Assembly: GCA_015664885.1 (NCBI GenBank)
Contig: DQPL01000087.1
Location: 1 to 47,221, forward strand
DNA from: Gemmatimonadota bacterium
Lineage (GTDB): Bacteria; Gemmatimonadota; Gemmatimonadetes; Longimicrobiales; Gaopeijiaceae
Direction: 5' to 3'
Length of the DNA stretch: 47,221 nucleotides
The notes beneath the pieces are model-generated. The model made no database searches, was not told the origin of the DNA, and saw only the letters and a program-made list of their open reading frames with translations. Position numbers and translations under genes: made by a program. Shown piece by piece: positions 26,231 to 35,666 of the stretch (positions within the stretch are counted from its first letter, which is position 1; each line of letters opens with the position of its first letter).

Positions 26231-29221
26231 GTGGTAGACATCTCGCGACGAGATCTTTTCAAGATCACCGGGCTCACAGGGGGCGGGTTGCTCGCGAGCT
26301 CACTGGGCTTCGACCTGAAGCCGGTGTATGCCGCATCCCGTGGCCTCAAGATCTCGAACGCCAAAGAGTTCAAAACGGTGTGCCCGTACTGCGCGGTCGG
26401 CTGCGGCACCATCGCTTACGTGCACGGCTCGGGCGGGCTGAACACCGTCAACGCTGTGGTCCACGTCGAAGGCGATCCCGACAGCCCCATCAACGGCGGC
26501 ACGCTCTGCCCCAAGGGGGCGTCACAGATGGCGCTGGCGATGAACCCCCGGTTGGAGAAGGGGCCGAAATACCGCGCCGCCAACGCCACCGAGTGGCAGG
26601 ACGTGGACTGGGACTTCGCGCTGGATTGGCTCGCCAGGAAGTTCAAGGACGCTAGGGACGAGACTTTCGTCGAGCGTGACGAGCAGGGCCGCACGGTGAA
26701 TCGCTGCGAAGGCATCGGTTGGGTGGGGAGCGCGACCGTCAACAACGAGGACGCCTACTTCATCACGAAGACCATGCGATCGATGGGGCTGATGTACATC
26801 GACCATCAGGCTCGAATATGACATAGCCCCACAGTCGCCAGTTTGGCGGCAACGTTCGGTCGCGGCGCCATGACCAACCACTGGAAAGACATCAAGAATG
26901 CCGATGTCGTTCTGGTCATGGGCGCCAACCCGGCCGAGAATCACCCCTGCGGCTTCAAGTGGGCGCTCGAGGCGCGCGATGAGCGTGGCGCGCAGATCGT
27001 CACGGTCGATCCACGATATACACGCACATCGGCGGTCGCCGACCGGCACCTTCAGATTCGCCCAGGATCCGACATCGCCATGCTGGGCGGATTCATCCGG
27101 AAGATTCTCGACGAGGACCTGCATCACGAAGAGTACGTCCGCCTCCATACGAACGCGTCCTTCATCGTTCAGGAAGGCTTTGGATTCGACAACGGCCTGT
27201 TCAGCGGTTTCGATGCGGCGACCAGTGCGTACGACAAGACATCCTGGGACTACGAGCGCGGCAGCGATGGCTACGTCCGTCGCGACATGACGCTCGAGCA
27301 CCCGCGCTGCGTCTTCCAGATCCTCAGGAATCACTACGCCCGCTACACACCGGAGACCGTCGCTCAGATCGCGGGCTGCTCGGCGGAGGACTTCAGCAGG
27401 GTCGCCGACATCATCTGCTCGACAGGAACCGCCGACCGCGTGGGCACGATCATGTATGCCGTGGGCTGGACCATGCACACGGTGGGCAGCCAAATCATCC
27501 GCACGGCCGCGATCATGCAGTTGCTGCTGGGCAACATTGGACGGCCGGGCGGAGGCATCAACGCGCTGCGCGGCCACGCCAACGTGCAGGGCGCGACCGA
27601 TCACGCGATCGTTGCGGGCATCCTGCCCGGCTACCTGCGTGTACCCGCTCCCCATCAAGAATCACTGTCGGCACACTTGGCGGATTCTACTCCGGAACCA
27701 CTGGTCCCGGACACCGTGAACTACTGGGGGAACTACCCGAAGTTCTTCGTCTCGCAGATGAAAGCGTGGTTCGGCGATACCGTGGGACCAGAGAACGACT
27801 TCGGCTACCACTATCTGGCCAAACCCGCAGACGACTCCACGTGGCTCTCCATGTGGGACCAGGCCTTCAAAGGCCGCCTCAAGGGGATTATCGCGCTCGG
27901 CTTCAATGCGCTGTTGGCCGGGCCTGATGTGCCCCGCCTGCTCGAGGCGATGAAGAACCTCGAGTGGCAAGTCATCATCGACCCGTTCATGCTCGACTCG
28001 GCCGAGTTCTGGCGGGCGCCCGGAGTCAATCCGGAAGAGGTCGCGACCGAGGTCCTCTATATGCCGGCGACGCACTGGATCGAGCGCGCCGGGTCCTTCA
28101 CCAACTCCGGCCGCTGGGCCCAGTGGAAGGAGAAGGCGATCGATCCGCCGGGCGACGTGCGTTCCGACACATGGATCCTCTCGGAGCTCGCTTGGCGCGT
28201 GAAGGAGCTCTACCAGGAAGAAGGCGGCGCCTACCACGAGCCGATCTTGAACCTGCAGTGGAACTACTTGAATCCTCGCGAGCCCACGCTCGAAGAGCTC
28301 GCACGGGAAATCAACGGATACGACCTGACCACCGGTCGCCTGTTGCCTTCCTTCGCCGGCCTGCGTGACGACGGCACCACGTCATCCGGCAACTGGCTCT
28401 ACAGCGGCTCGTTCACCGAAGAAGGCAACATGATGGCCCGGCGAGGCACGGCGGACCCGAGCGGTATGGGCTTCCACCATGACTGGGGCTTCAGCTGGCC
28501 GGTGAATCGCCGCGTGCTCTACAATCGAGCGTCAGCGGACGGTGACGGACAGCCGTGGGACTCGACTCGTCCCGGCATCCGCTGGACCGGGCGGGAATGG
28601 ATCGGCGACGTGCCCGACTACGGACGCACCACGCCCCCGGATCAGGCTGGCGCGTTCATCATGACCGAGGAGGGCGTGGCGCGCCTCTTCACTACCTACT
28701 TGAACGACGGCCCGATTCCCGAGCACTACGAGCCCGTGGAGAGTCCATCGCCGAACATCCTCCATGACGATGTCGCCGTGAACCCGGCGATACACTGGTA
28801 CGACGGCGTGCGCGAGGCGCTCGCCGACCGCGCCGACTACCCGTACGCATGCACGATCTATCGCGTGGTCGAGCGCGAGCACTTCGTCACGAGCAACGTC
28901 GCGCGCTTGGTGGAACTGATGCCGGACTTCTTCGTCGAAGTGCCCCATGGGCTGGCCGCCGAGAAAGGGATCGAGAACGGAGAGCGCGTACGCGTTTGGT
29001 CCGCGCGCGGTGAGGTCGAGGGCGTCGCCATCGTTACCAAGCGCATCAAGCCACTCACCGTGAATGGAGAGACCTGCTGGACGATCGGGATCCCGGTGCA
29101 TTGGGGCTTCAAGGGCATCACGCACGGCTCGATGGCCAACAACCTCACGCCTTTCGTCGGCGACGCGAACACGAGTTGTCCCGAGTTCAAGGCGTTCCTC
29201 GTGAATCTGGAGCGAGCCTGA
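26231..29221 (+). CDS. fdnG: Formate dehydrogenase-N catalytic subunit, selenoprotein (in-frame UGA = Sec197)
   Basis: With the in-frame TGA at 26819-26821 read as selenocysteine, the product has 996 residues (E. coli FdnG has 1015, Sec196). The Tat signal is SRRDLFKITG. One [4Fe-4S] cluster is bound by Cys51, Cys54, Cys58 and Cys93 (CPYCAVGC...LCPKG). Directly after the UGA the protein continues HSPTVASLAATFGRGAMTNH, which matches the sequence after Sec in known FdnG/FdoG proteins almost word for word. The molybdopterin-binding C-terminal domain follows and ends in SMANNLTPFVGDANTSCPEF. The enzyme oxidises formate to CO2 on the outer face of the membrane and passes electrons to the quinone pool. 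The GTG start has AGGGAG about 5 bases upstream. It requires SelA, SelB, SelC and SelD, which are not in this window. Confidence 0.96.
26822..26850 (+). promoter_or_regulatory. Bacterial SECIS-like hairpin directing selenocysteine insertion
   Basis: After a 12-base spacer from the UGA, GTCGCC (26834-26839) pairs with GGCGGC (26845-26850), giving a 6-bp stem with one G-U pair and a 5-base loop AGTTT. The loop contains the GU that SelB recognises in known bacterial SECIS elements and sits 18 bases past the UGA, within the usual distance. The position corresponds to the element of E. coli fdnG. Pairing was done by eye, without energy calculation. Confidence 0.75.
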
Positions 29222-30138
29222 TGCCCCAGTTGCCTGGCAGCTCGTTGGCGGTCAAACGCATTTCGGCCTCGCCGGATCCCGCGCCTTCGATCCGCACCGC
29301 CGGACCGGAGTTCGCCAAACTCATCGACATCTCTCGCTGCATCGGTTGCAAAGGCTGTGAGGTAGCGTGCAAGGAGTGGAACGAGCTGAAGATCGAGCCG
29401 ACCAGGAATTTCGGCAGCTTCCAAAGCCATCAGGACCTGAGCGCGGATACCTGGCTGCTGATGCGCTTCACCGAGATCGAGGTCGACGGCGACCTCCAGT
29501 GGCTGATCAAGAAGGACGCGTGCATGCACTGCGAGGAGCCGGGCTGCTTATACGCCTGCCCCGCGCCCGGCGCCATCGTCCAATACGAGAACGGCATCGT
29601 CGACTTCAATCCCGACAAGTGCATCGGCTGCCAACTCTGCATCTCGGGCTGCCCTTTCGACGTTCCGCGTTTCAGCGCTGAGACCCACAAGGTCTACAAG
29701 TGCAACATGTGCGTCGATCGAGTCGAGGTCGGGCTCGAGCCGGCATGCGTGAAGACGTGCCCGACCAACGCGATCACGTGGGGCACCAAGGACGACATGG
29801 TCGCTCTTGCCGAGCAGAAGGTCGACCGACTCAAGGACCGGGGCTTCGAAAATGCCACGCTTTATGATCCGGCCGGCGTGGGAGGCACGCATATGATGTA
29901 CGTGGTGCCGCACGGCGACCGCCTCGTCGATTACGACCTACCAGAAGACCCGACCGCGGCGCCGGGGGCGCTCGCTGCGCTGGCCGGCCTGAAGCAGCTC
30001 GGCATGGGGGTCATGGGTCTCGGCCTCTTGGGCACGGCGCTGCATTATCTGAAGTACGGACCGGAGGTGGCTGACGAGGAAGCGTCGGACCCGGCCTCGC
30101 CGGAGCCCGGCTCCGGCCCTGATGCGGAGAACACGTGA
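29221..30138 (+). CDS. fdnH: Formate dehydrogenase-N iron-sulfur (beta) subunit
   Basis: This 305-residue ferredoxin-like subunit has four four-Cys motifs for four [4Fe-4S] clusters. They begin with CIGCKGCEVAC (Cys40, 43, 46, 50), continue with CMHCEEPGCLYACP and CIGCQLCISGCP, and end with CNMCVDRVEVGLEPACVKTCP. A single membrane helix near the C-terminus (about residues 258-280, with LKQLGMGVMGLGLLG) anchors it. It carries electrons from FdnG to the cytochrome b subunit. Its ATG shares one base with the fdnG stop (TGATG), so translation is likely coupled. The acidic tail after the helix (DEEASDPASPEPGSGPDAEN) is species-specific padding. Confidence 0.96.
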   Translation: MPQLPGSSLAVKRISASPDPAPSIRTAGPEFAKLIDISRCIGCKGCEVACKEWNELKIEPTRNFGSFQSHQDLSADTWLLMRFTEIEVDGDLQWLIKKDACMHCEEPGCLYACPAPGAIVQYENGIVDFNPDKCIGCQLCISGCPFDVPRFSAETHKVYKCNMCVDRVEVGLEPACVKTCPTNAITWGTKDDMVALAEQKVDRLKDRGFENATLYDPAGVGGTHMMYVVPHGDRLVDYDLPEDPTAAPGALAALAGLKQLGMGVMGLGLLGTALHYLKYGPEVADEEASDPASPEPGSGPDAENT

Positions 30139-30761
30139 GTCGACTTGAACGCTTCACGTACTTCGAGCGCGTGGTGCACTGGACGCTCGGGCTCTCGTTC
30201 CTCTATCTGTTGATGACCGGGCTGGCGTTCTCTCACCCAAGGCTTTTCTGGATCACCGTGCTCTCGGGCGGTGGTCAAACGGCAAGGTTCCTGCATCCCT
30301 GGATCGGGATGCTCTTCTCGGTTTCGTTAGGGAGCATGTTCTTCATTTGGGCGAAGGACATGAGACTCGAGAGCAACGATCGCGAGTGGCTGATGGCCGT
30401 GCGCGCTTATGCCACCCGCCAAAAGGATGGGGTACCGCCGGCTGGGAAGTACAACGCGGGTCAGAAGCTCTTCTTTTGGGCGATGACGGTTCTGGGTGTC
30501 GTGCATCTCGCGTCGGGCATCCCGCTTTGGATGCCCGCGGGAGTGCTGGGCATCGGTCCGTTCTATGGTGGCACCGTCAACACCATGCGCCTCCTGCACT
30601 ATGCGACCACCCTGGGCGGCGGCGGGCTGCTCATCGTGCACGTATATCTCGGTACGGTGGCCTACCCGGGCACGCTCGGGGCCATGTTGCACGGGCGCGT
30701 CAGCCGCGGCTGGGCTCGGCTCCACCACCCTCGGTGGGAGAAGGAGCAAGCTGGCGATTGA
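30135..30761 (+). CDS. fdnI: Formate dehydrogenase-N cytochrome b556 (gamma) subunit
   Basis: This 208-residue membrane protein has four helices. His15 (FERVVHW), His54 (FLHPWIG), His155 (RLLHY) and His169 (IVHVYLG) stand at or near the positions of the heme b ligands of E. coli FdnI (His18, 57, 155, 169), so both hemes and the quinone site should be present. It accepts electrons from FdnH and reduces quinone on the cytoplasmic side. The GTG start overlaps the fdnH stop by four bases (GTGA). It completes a full FdnGHI complex. Confidence 0.95.
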   Translation: MSRLERFTYFERVVHWTLGLSFLYLLMTGLAFSHPRLFWITVLSGGGQTARFLHPWIGMLFSVSLGSMFFIWAKDMRLESNDREWLMAVRAYATRQKDGVPPAGKYNAGQKLFFWAMTVLGVVHLASGIPLWMPAGVLGIGPFYGGTVNTMRLLHYATTLGGGGLLIVHVYLGTVAYPGTLGAMLHGRVSRGWARLHHPRWEKEQAGD

Positions 30762-31627
30762 GTGCGGGCCTCTGGCGGCGGCGTCGCTCCCGGGCGATCG
30801 AGCTGCTCTCGAGCGCGCCTCATGCCGACGAGATGCTCGAGTTCTATGTGGGGCTGGTCGAGCTGCAGGAGGCCGTTGCCGATGAGGTGTCGCGCGCGGG
30901 GGAGGGCTTTGCGGTTCACGGAGCCGAGGGGTCCGTCATGCAGCTCGAGCAGCTTCCGGCTGACGCGATCGAACCCCTCTTTGCGGACTTTCTTCTCGGT
31001 GTGGAGCCGATCGGAACTGTCGTGATCGCCGGTGCGGCCCGAGCCCTGCTCGATTGTGACGCCGCAGAGCGGGCCCAAACGTTGCGGACCTTCTGGCTCC
31101 AAAGGAGCCCTGCGGACTTTCTGCCGAGGGCCTTCACTGAAGGCTTGGCGTGCTTCATGGCGGGCAGAGACGCGGCAGCTCCAGCCGACGGTCACGTTCA
31201 GGCCAAGGGCGGTCAGTCCGAGGACGGCCCGCCCACTGACGGAGAACGCGGTGCCTCGGCACTCCAGATGAGATGCCCGGTGTGCGGTTCCCCACCTCAG
31301 GCAAGTGTTCTACGAGACGACCCGGGAGCGCTCGGGAGACGCCTTCTGGTCTGTTCGCTCTGCGCCACGGACTGGGCGTTCCCTCGGCTCACCTGTGCAC
31401 ACTGCGGATCGGTGGACGCGGATCTACTCCACTTGCACGAGGTTGAATCGGTACCGCACGTCCGGATCGAGGAGTGCGCCGCGTGTACTCGCTACATCAA
31501 GGCGGTCGACCTGCGGAAACTGGGAAACGCGGAGCCCATCGTGGATGACCTCGCCACCCCGGAGCTGGATCTCTGGGCGGATCATCGAGGTCTCGTGAAG
31601 ATCCACCCGAACCTGCTCGGATTGTGA
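30758..31627 (+). CDS. fdhE: Formate dehydrogenase accessory protein FdhE
   Basis: This 289-residue cytoplasmic protein is the FdhE maturation factor, needed for active respiratory formate dehydrogenase. The C-terminal half carries four CxxC motifs: CPVC, CSLC, CAHC and CAAC, as in FdhE rubredoxin-like folds that bind iron. The N-terminal half is helical (ADEMLEFYVGLVELQEAV, RTFWLQRSPADFLPRAF). The start is not obvious. An open frame extends far upstream inside fdnI, but TTG at 30758 forms a TTGA overlap with the fdnI stop, has AAGGAG 11 bases upstream, and gives a protein close to the family's usual length (about 300). I infer that start. Confidence 0.9.
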   Translation: MSAGLWRRRRSRAIELLSSAPHADEMLEFYVGLVELQEAVADEVSRAGEGFAVHGAEGSVMQLEQLPADAIEPLFADFLLGVEPIGTVVIAGAARALLDCDAAERAQTLRTFWLQRSPADFLPRAFTEGLACFMAGRDAAAPADGHVQAKGGQSEDGPPTDGERGASALQMRCPVCGSPPQASVLRDDPGALGRRLLVCSLCATDWAFPRLTCAHCGSVDADLLHLHEVESVPHVRIEECAACTRYIKAVDLRKLGNAEPIVDDLATPELDLWADHRGLVKIHPNLLGL

Positions 31628-31712
31628 ACGAGGCAAGCCTGATTGCGGTGCACTCACGTTGGGCGATCCAGGCGCTCGCGTTAGCTTGCGGGTTCTCTAA
31701 CAACCAGGAAAG

Positions 31713-32435
31713 ATGATGCGCATTCGCCAGGGTTTGATGTTGCTCGGAACGTCGATCGTTCTCGCGGCCTGCAGTGGTTCGGGTAGTGCCGTGGGCGACT
31801 ACGAGTCGGCGGCGCTCGATACCGACGATCAGATAGCGTCCTACGGGATCGGCTTCAACGTCGGTGGCCAGATCACGGAGACCAAGAGTCGTCTCGACCG
31901 GGCAGCGTTTTTCCGCGGTATCGAGGACGGCCTGCAGGGTAGAGACCCAGGCGTAGATCAGGGCACGCTCGACGAGGTTCTTCAGGCGTTTGGTGAGGAG
32001 ATGCAGGCGCTCGCCCAGGCAGAAGCCGAGCGCGAGGCCGAAGAAGCCACTGAGGCCGGAGCCGCGTACCTGCTCGAGAACGGCGAGAAGGCCAGCGTCG
32101 TGACGACCGAGAGTGGGTTGCAGTACGAAGTGCTTGAGGCCGGCGAGGGCCCCACCGCCACTATGGGCCAGAGCCTTCGGCTCCACTATCGAGGAACCCT
32201 ACCGGACGGGCGGGAGTTCGACTCCTCCTATGACGGTGAGCCCGTGGTGTTCTCAGTGGGGCAGTTGGTCCCCGGATTCAACGAGGCGTTGATGCTGATG
32301 TCCGCTGGGAGCCACTATCGGGTGGTCATCCCGGGGGATCTCGCTTATGGTCGCCAGCGTCGCAGCGAGCTGATCGGGCCGAACCAGACCCTCGTCTTCG
32401 AGATCGAAGTGTTGGAGCTCGTCGACGGCAACTAG
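31713..32435 (+). CDS. FKBP-type peptidyl-prolyl isomerase lipoprotein (Mip/FkpA-like)
   Basis: This 240-residue lipoprotein has the lipobox LAAC after about 19 residues. A helical FKBP_N dimerisation domain (about 38-115) contains SYGIGFNVGGQI and a charged coiled-coil-like AQAEAEREAEEATEAG stretch. The FKBP_C domain (about 130-238) has YEVLEAGEGP, LHYRGTLPDGREFDSSYD, VPGFNEALMLMSAGSHYRV and PGDLAYG, ending in a LVFEIEVLEL strand. The usual Trp at the base of the active-site pocket is Phe here (VPGF). The expected role is folding of envelope proteins. The start is one of two adjacent ATG codons with AGGAAAG just upstream. Confidence 0.93.
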   Translation: MMRIRQGLMLLGTSIVLAACSGSGSAVGDYESAALDTDDQIASYGIGFNVGGQITETKSRLDRAAFFRGIEDGLQGRDPGVDQGTLDEVLQAFGEEMQALAQAEAEREAEEATEAGAAYLLENGEKASVVTTESGLQYEVLEAGEGPTATMGQSLRLHYRGTLPDGREFDSSYDGEPVVFSVGQLVPGFNEALMLMSAGSHYRVVIPGDLAYGRQRRSELIGPNQTLVFEIEVLELVDGN

Positions 32436-32465
32436 TCACTGGAGTCCACGCCAGCTCCCATCGGC

Positions 32466-33114
32466 GTGTCTCTACTCTCGCGTCTTTTCGGATCCAAGGA
32501 ACCCGCTCCTCCCCCGGGAGTGATGACTCTGGACGACCGTTTGGCAAAGCTGGAGCAGGAAGCCGGAAACGCGCCCGCCGGCTACAAGGGTACCCCGCTC
32601 AACAAGGCCGGAGACGTCGCCCTGAGGGACGGAGACAAGCCGCGCGCGTTCGACTATTACGGGCGCGCGATTGACGCATTCCTGGAGGACGACCAGCGCG
32701 AGGCCGCGAGGGGTGTGGCGAAACAAGCTCATCCGAGTTCATCCGGGGGCGGTACGGACGCTCTGTACGCTGTTGTGGTTGGATCTCGGCGCGCGTCACA
32801 TGGCGACCGCGCTCATGCACCTCCGCGATTACATCGAGGCCGCGATCCGGGTCGAAATGCAGCCTCTCGCGGGCGCACAGATCTTCGAGATGGCTCGCCT
32901 CGCGCCGCAGGCGGAGTTCCTCGAAGCGGTGGCGGACGGTCTCGACGCCCTCGACCTGGAGGCCCTGGCAAGCGAAGTGCGCGGCTGGACCGCGGCTGGG
33001 GGCTCTCCGGACGCCATCGAGGACGCGGACCTGCTGGCCTCGGCATGCCTCAAGGCCGCGATCCTGACCAATGCGCCGCGTACGGCCGAGGCTGAGGAGA
33101 GCGCTTCGGAGTAG
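32466..33114 (+). pseudogene. Unknown TPR-like helical protein, interrupted by a +1 frameshift
   Basis: The first frame starts at GTG and encodes SLLSRLFGSKEPAPPPG followed by a helical segment with TPLNKAGDVALRDGDKPRAFDYYGRAI, which looks like one TPR-type helix pair. It then derails at an AAA triplet (32721-32723). Skipping one of these A residues joins it to the other frame as REAARGVA-NKLIRVHPGAVRTL, and the sequence continues helical to a stop at 33114. The repaired product is 215 residues. I do not recognise a named family. The join is seamless and the amino-acid character is the same on both sides, so a sequencing or assembly error in the short A run is as likely as true inactivation. 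Confidence 0.65.
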
Positions 33115-33115
33115 G

Positions 33116-33844
33116 TCAGCGCCCCAGGGCTTCGTTGAGTCCGCTCACCAGCACTCCGGCGCTGAGCGACATCACGTGCCCTTGGCCTCCGACGACGTCC
33201 AAGACCGTCTCAACGCCTTGGGACTCGAGCGCGATGATTGTGGCTTCAGACGCCGTTCTCCAACCGGTGTCCAGCTCGCCGACGATCAGCCACACGGGCT
33301 TTTCTGCCAATACGGACAGCGCCGCGGCGTCCCCGTCGTACCGTCCTGGCAGCCCCATCAAGGTGGCAAAGCGGTCCGGGTCCGCGAGCGCGGCGTGAAA
33401 CATCCCTCTCCCTCCGTTGGACGCTCCGACCAGCGCGACCTGGCTCGGATTGTAGTCGAGCTCCTGGTCCATCCAGTCGAAGATCGCGGGGATGACTTCG
33501 TCCGCGGTGTGCTCCAGGTCCGATCCACGCACTGCTGGAGAGACTACGTAGTAGCCCTGGAGGCCCGGTACTCGGCTCCAGTAGCTCGACATAAAAGTCA
33601 ATACCAACTCTTGAGACCCGGCACCCCACGGTAGCGCGAAAATCACTGGGTGCGGCCCGCTGGTCTCGTCGGCGGGCCGGAGCAGCGCGACCTGTATGGT
33701 GCCACCCGACCACGATACCTCGAACCACTCCATCGGAGCCGGTTCAGGCCCCACCACTGCGTCGTCCCCGCACGCGGCGGGTGTCACCGCAAGGGTGAAC
33801 AACGCGAGCAGAGCGAGCGGGATGGAGGAGCGGTACGCTTTCAT
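33116..33844 (-). CDS. Alpha/beta hydrolase lipoprotein
   Basis: This 242-residue lipoprotein has the lipobox TPAAC, with Cys25. The mature part is a compact alpha/beta hydrolase of the dienelactone hydrolase/feruloyl esterase/PHB-depolymerase-like kind: HPVIFALPWGAG near the start, the nucleophile elbow GASNGGRG, a candidate acid in VGELDTGW, and the catalytic His in GGQGHVMS. The substrate is unknown. It ends one base from the convergent frameshifted gene and begins 10 bases after the stop of the M61 peptidase gene, so it is likely co-transcribed with it. Confidence 0.83.
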   Translation of the reverse strand: MKAYRSSIPLALLALFTLAVTPAACGDDAVVGPEPAPMEWFEVSWSGGTIQVALLRPADETSGPHPVIFALPWGAGSQELVLTFMSSYWSRVPGLQGYYVVSPAVRGSDLEHTADEVIPAIFDWMDQELDYNPSQVALVGASNGGRGMFHAALADPDRFATLMGLPGRYDGDAAALSVLAEKPVWLIVGELDTGWRTASEATIIALESQGVETVLDVVGGQGHVMSLSAGVLVSGLNEALGR

Positions 33845-33854
33845 GGGGAGCAGG

Positions 33855-35666
33855 TTACCGTCCCGTGCTCCCAGTCAACAGGCCCTCTCGGATGCGCAGT
33901 GCCTTGGCGCTCGCGTCCGAGTCCTCCTGGATGCGAGAGTTGCTCACCTCAGCGAACTGCAAGGTGGTCATCAATGACACTCGCTCGCCGGCACGCATGA
34001 CGACGATCTCGTAGGCCGTGCCGGCCGTCTCGTTTCCGAACCGAGCGCGAAAGCGAGCGCCAAAGCTCGCGTCCTCGGCCGCGATGCCTCCGATCTCGAC
34101 CAGGACGTCCCCCGGCAGTACGCCGGCCTGTGCGCCCGAGCCCCCGGGCACGACCTGCGTGACGCGAATTCCACTGGTGTCCGTGATCGTCGCGATGCCG
34201 ATGCGGGCGACATCAACGGTTTCGTCGATCCACTCGAGGCCGGCGAGCGGGAGAACCTCCGCCCACGGGAAGGGATCTCGACCGTCGATGAACGCGTCGT
34301 GGAACTGCTCAAATGAGCGGCCGTTCGCGGCGGAGCGCACCGCATCCCACCACATCTGCTCGGTGAATCCTTGCCCCTGCTCGTAGGCATCCTCGTACAT
34401 CGCCTTCATCACGTCGTCGAGCGAGTGTTCGTTGTCCGACGCGTCACGGATCAGGATGTCCAGCATGAAGCCCGCTAGGGATCCTTTGGGATAGTAGATC
34501 GACGAAGTGCCATCGGTCGGGCTGATCCATGCGCTGAGCGATGCGTCCTCGAGTGCCACCGGCACGGTGTTGTTCACGGTGCCGATCTTGCCTTGCGTGA
34601 GGCCGTAGAAGCCCTGCGCCGGAACGATGCCGCCGCGCACGAGCGCGAGGTCGGCATAATAGTCGGTGATGCCCTCGCTCACCCACAGCAACTCGGTGGG
34701 CATCTGGCGACCGTAGTCGTACGGCCACATCTGAGCCGGACGGATACGTTTGACGTTCCACGCGTGGAAGATCTCGTGGGCCGTGATCGACGCGAGAGTC
34801 GGTGTGCCGATGAAGCCGGGGTGATAGACCCCTAGGTGGGAGTTCGAGTGCTCTAGCGCTGATCCCCCCCCGAACCCCTCGTCGAACACCGTCATCGTCG
34901 TGTATCGATCCCACGGCACGTCGCCGGTAACCGCCGCCATGGGCGGCATCATCGCTTCGATCTGACTCCACAGCGTGGCCCGCGGCTGGCCGGCCAACGC
35001 ACCCACGGGATAGCTCGCCAGCCGGTACCACGTTCCGTCGATCTGCGTGCTGTCCATGTCGAAGTCGCCGACGAACGTTGGCATGTCGACCAGCTCGTGG
35101 TAGTCCTGGGCCGTGAATTCCCAACCATCGCCGGCGGACGTGAGGCCCGTTGCGACACCCCAATCACTCTCGGTGTGAAAGGCGATTTCCGATGGGAAGG
35201 ACAGGTCCTGCCCCTCGGGGTAGAGAAAGAGATTCGTGCCGTTGAAGAACGCGAGGTCACTCGCGGCCCATGCTTGACCGACATCGAGTTGGTCCGCGCG
35301 ATAATCGAATTCGATCGTCACGCGTCCCGCGTCGGTGGGGTAGACTCGCCAGGTATCGAAGTCGGACTTGTCCCAGCGTATCTCGCTCGATCCCAGGCTG
35401 GCCGAGACGTTGCGCACGTTCTTCGCGAAGTCGTCGAGCTGGTATGAGCCAGGCGTCCATGAAGGCAACGACAGAGCCACGGTCTGCTCGTCATCGACGT
35501 CGAACGACATCGCGACATGGATGAGCCGGCCAGGTGCGGTCGACGCATCGAAAGTGACCTCGTAGCGCACATTGCTGATGCCATGACGTTCGGCCGCCTC
35601 CACCGGGTCGGTGTATCCTGCTGCGGCCAGCAAGAAGGCTAGTACGCCTGTAATTCCTGTCTTCAC
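33855..35666 (-). CDS. Secreted M61-family (glycyl) aminopeptidase with PDZ domain
   Basis: This 603-residue exported peptidase has the M61 N-terminal beta domain (about 35-220), with SLPSWTPGSYQLDDFAKNV. The catalytic domain follows, with GGSALEHSNS and the zinc motif HEIFHAWNVKR (His297, Glu298, His301), plus Glu331 in SEGITDYY as third ligand. A PDZ domain (about 480-585) near the C-terminus contains GGSGAQAGVLPGDVLVEIGG. The family removes N-terminal glycine or similar small residues from peptides. I chose the GTG start (GGAG about 9 bases upstream) because a signal peptide (TGITGVLAFLLAAAGYT) follows at once. A longer frame to 35915 would add 83 residues with no leader character. Confidence 0.9.
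   Translation of the reverse strand: MKTGITGVLAFLLAAAGYTDPVEAAERHGISNVRYEVTFDASTAPGRLIHVAMSFDVDDEQTVALSLPSWTPGSYQLDDFAKNVRNVSASLGSSEIRWDKSDFDTWRVYPTDAGRVTIEFDYRADQLDVGQAWAASDLAFFNGTNLFLYPEGQDLSFPSEIAFHTESDWGVATGLTSAGDGWEFTAQDYHELVDMPTFVGDFDMDSTQIDGTWYRLASYPVGALAGQPRATLWSQIEAMMPPMAAVTGDVPWDRYTTMTVFDEGFGGGSALEHSNSHLGVYHPGFIGTPTLASITAHEIFHAWNVKRIRPAQMWPYDYGRQMPTELLWVSEGITDYYADLALVRGGIVPAQGFYGLTQGKIGTVNNTVPVALEDASLSAWISPTDGTSSIYYPKGSLAGFMLDILIRDASDNEHSLDDVMKAMYEDAYEQGQGFTEQMWWDAVRSAANGRSFEQFHDAFIDGRDPFPWAEVLPLAGLEWIDETVDVARIGIATITDTSGIRVTQVVPGGSGAQAGVLPGDVLVEIGGIAAEDASFGARFRARFGNETAGTAYEIVVMRAGERVSLMTTLQFAEVSNSRIQEDSDASAKALRIREGLLTGSTGR

Noticed and set aside
26843-29221. Separate molybdopterin oxidoreductase gene starting at 26843
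   Set aside because: The start codon falls inside the SECIS loop region and the upstream frame continues the same protein through the UGA; it is one selenoprotein gene.
30347-30757. Long upstream extension of the fdhE frame
   Set aside because: It lies entirely inside fdnI, whose heme ligands and helices are intact in its own frame; the extension is out-of-phase translation.
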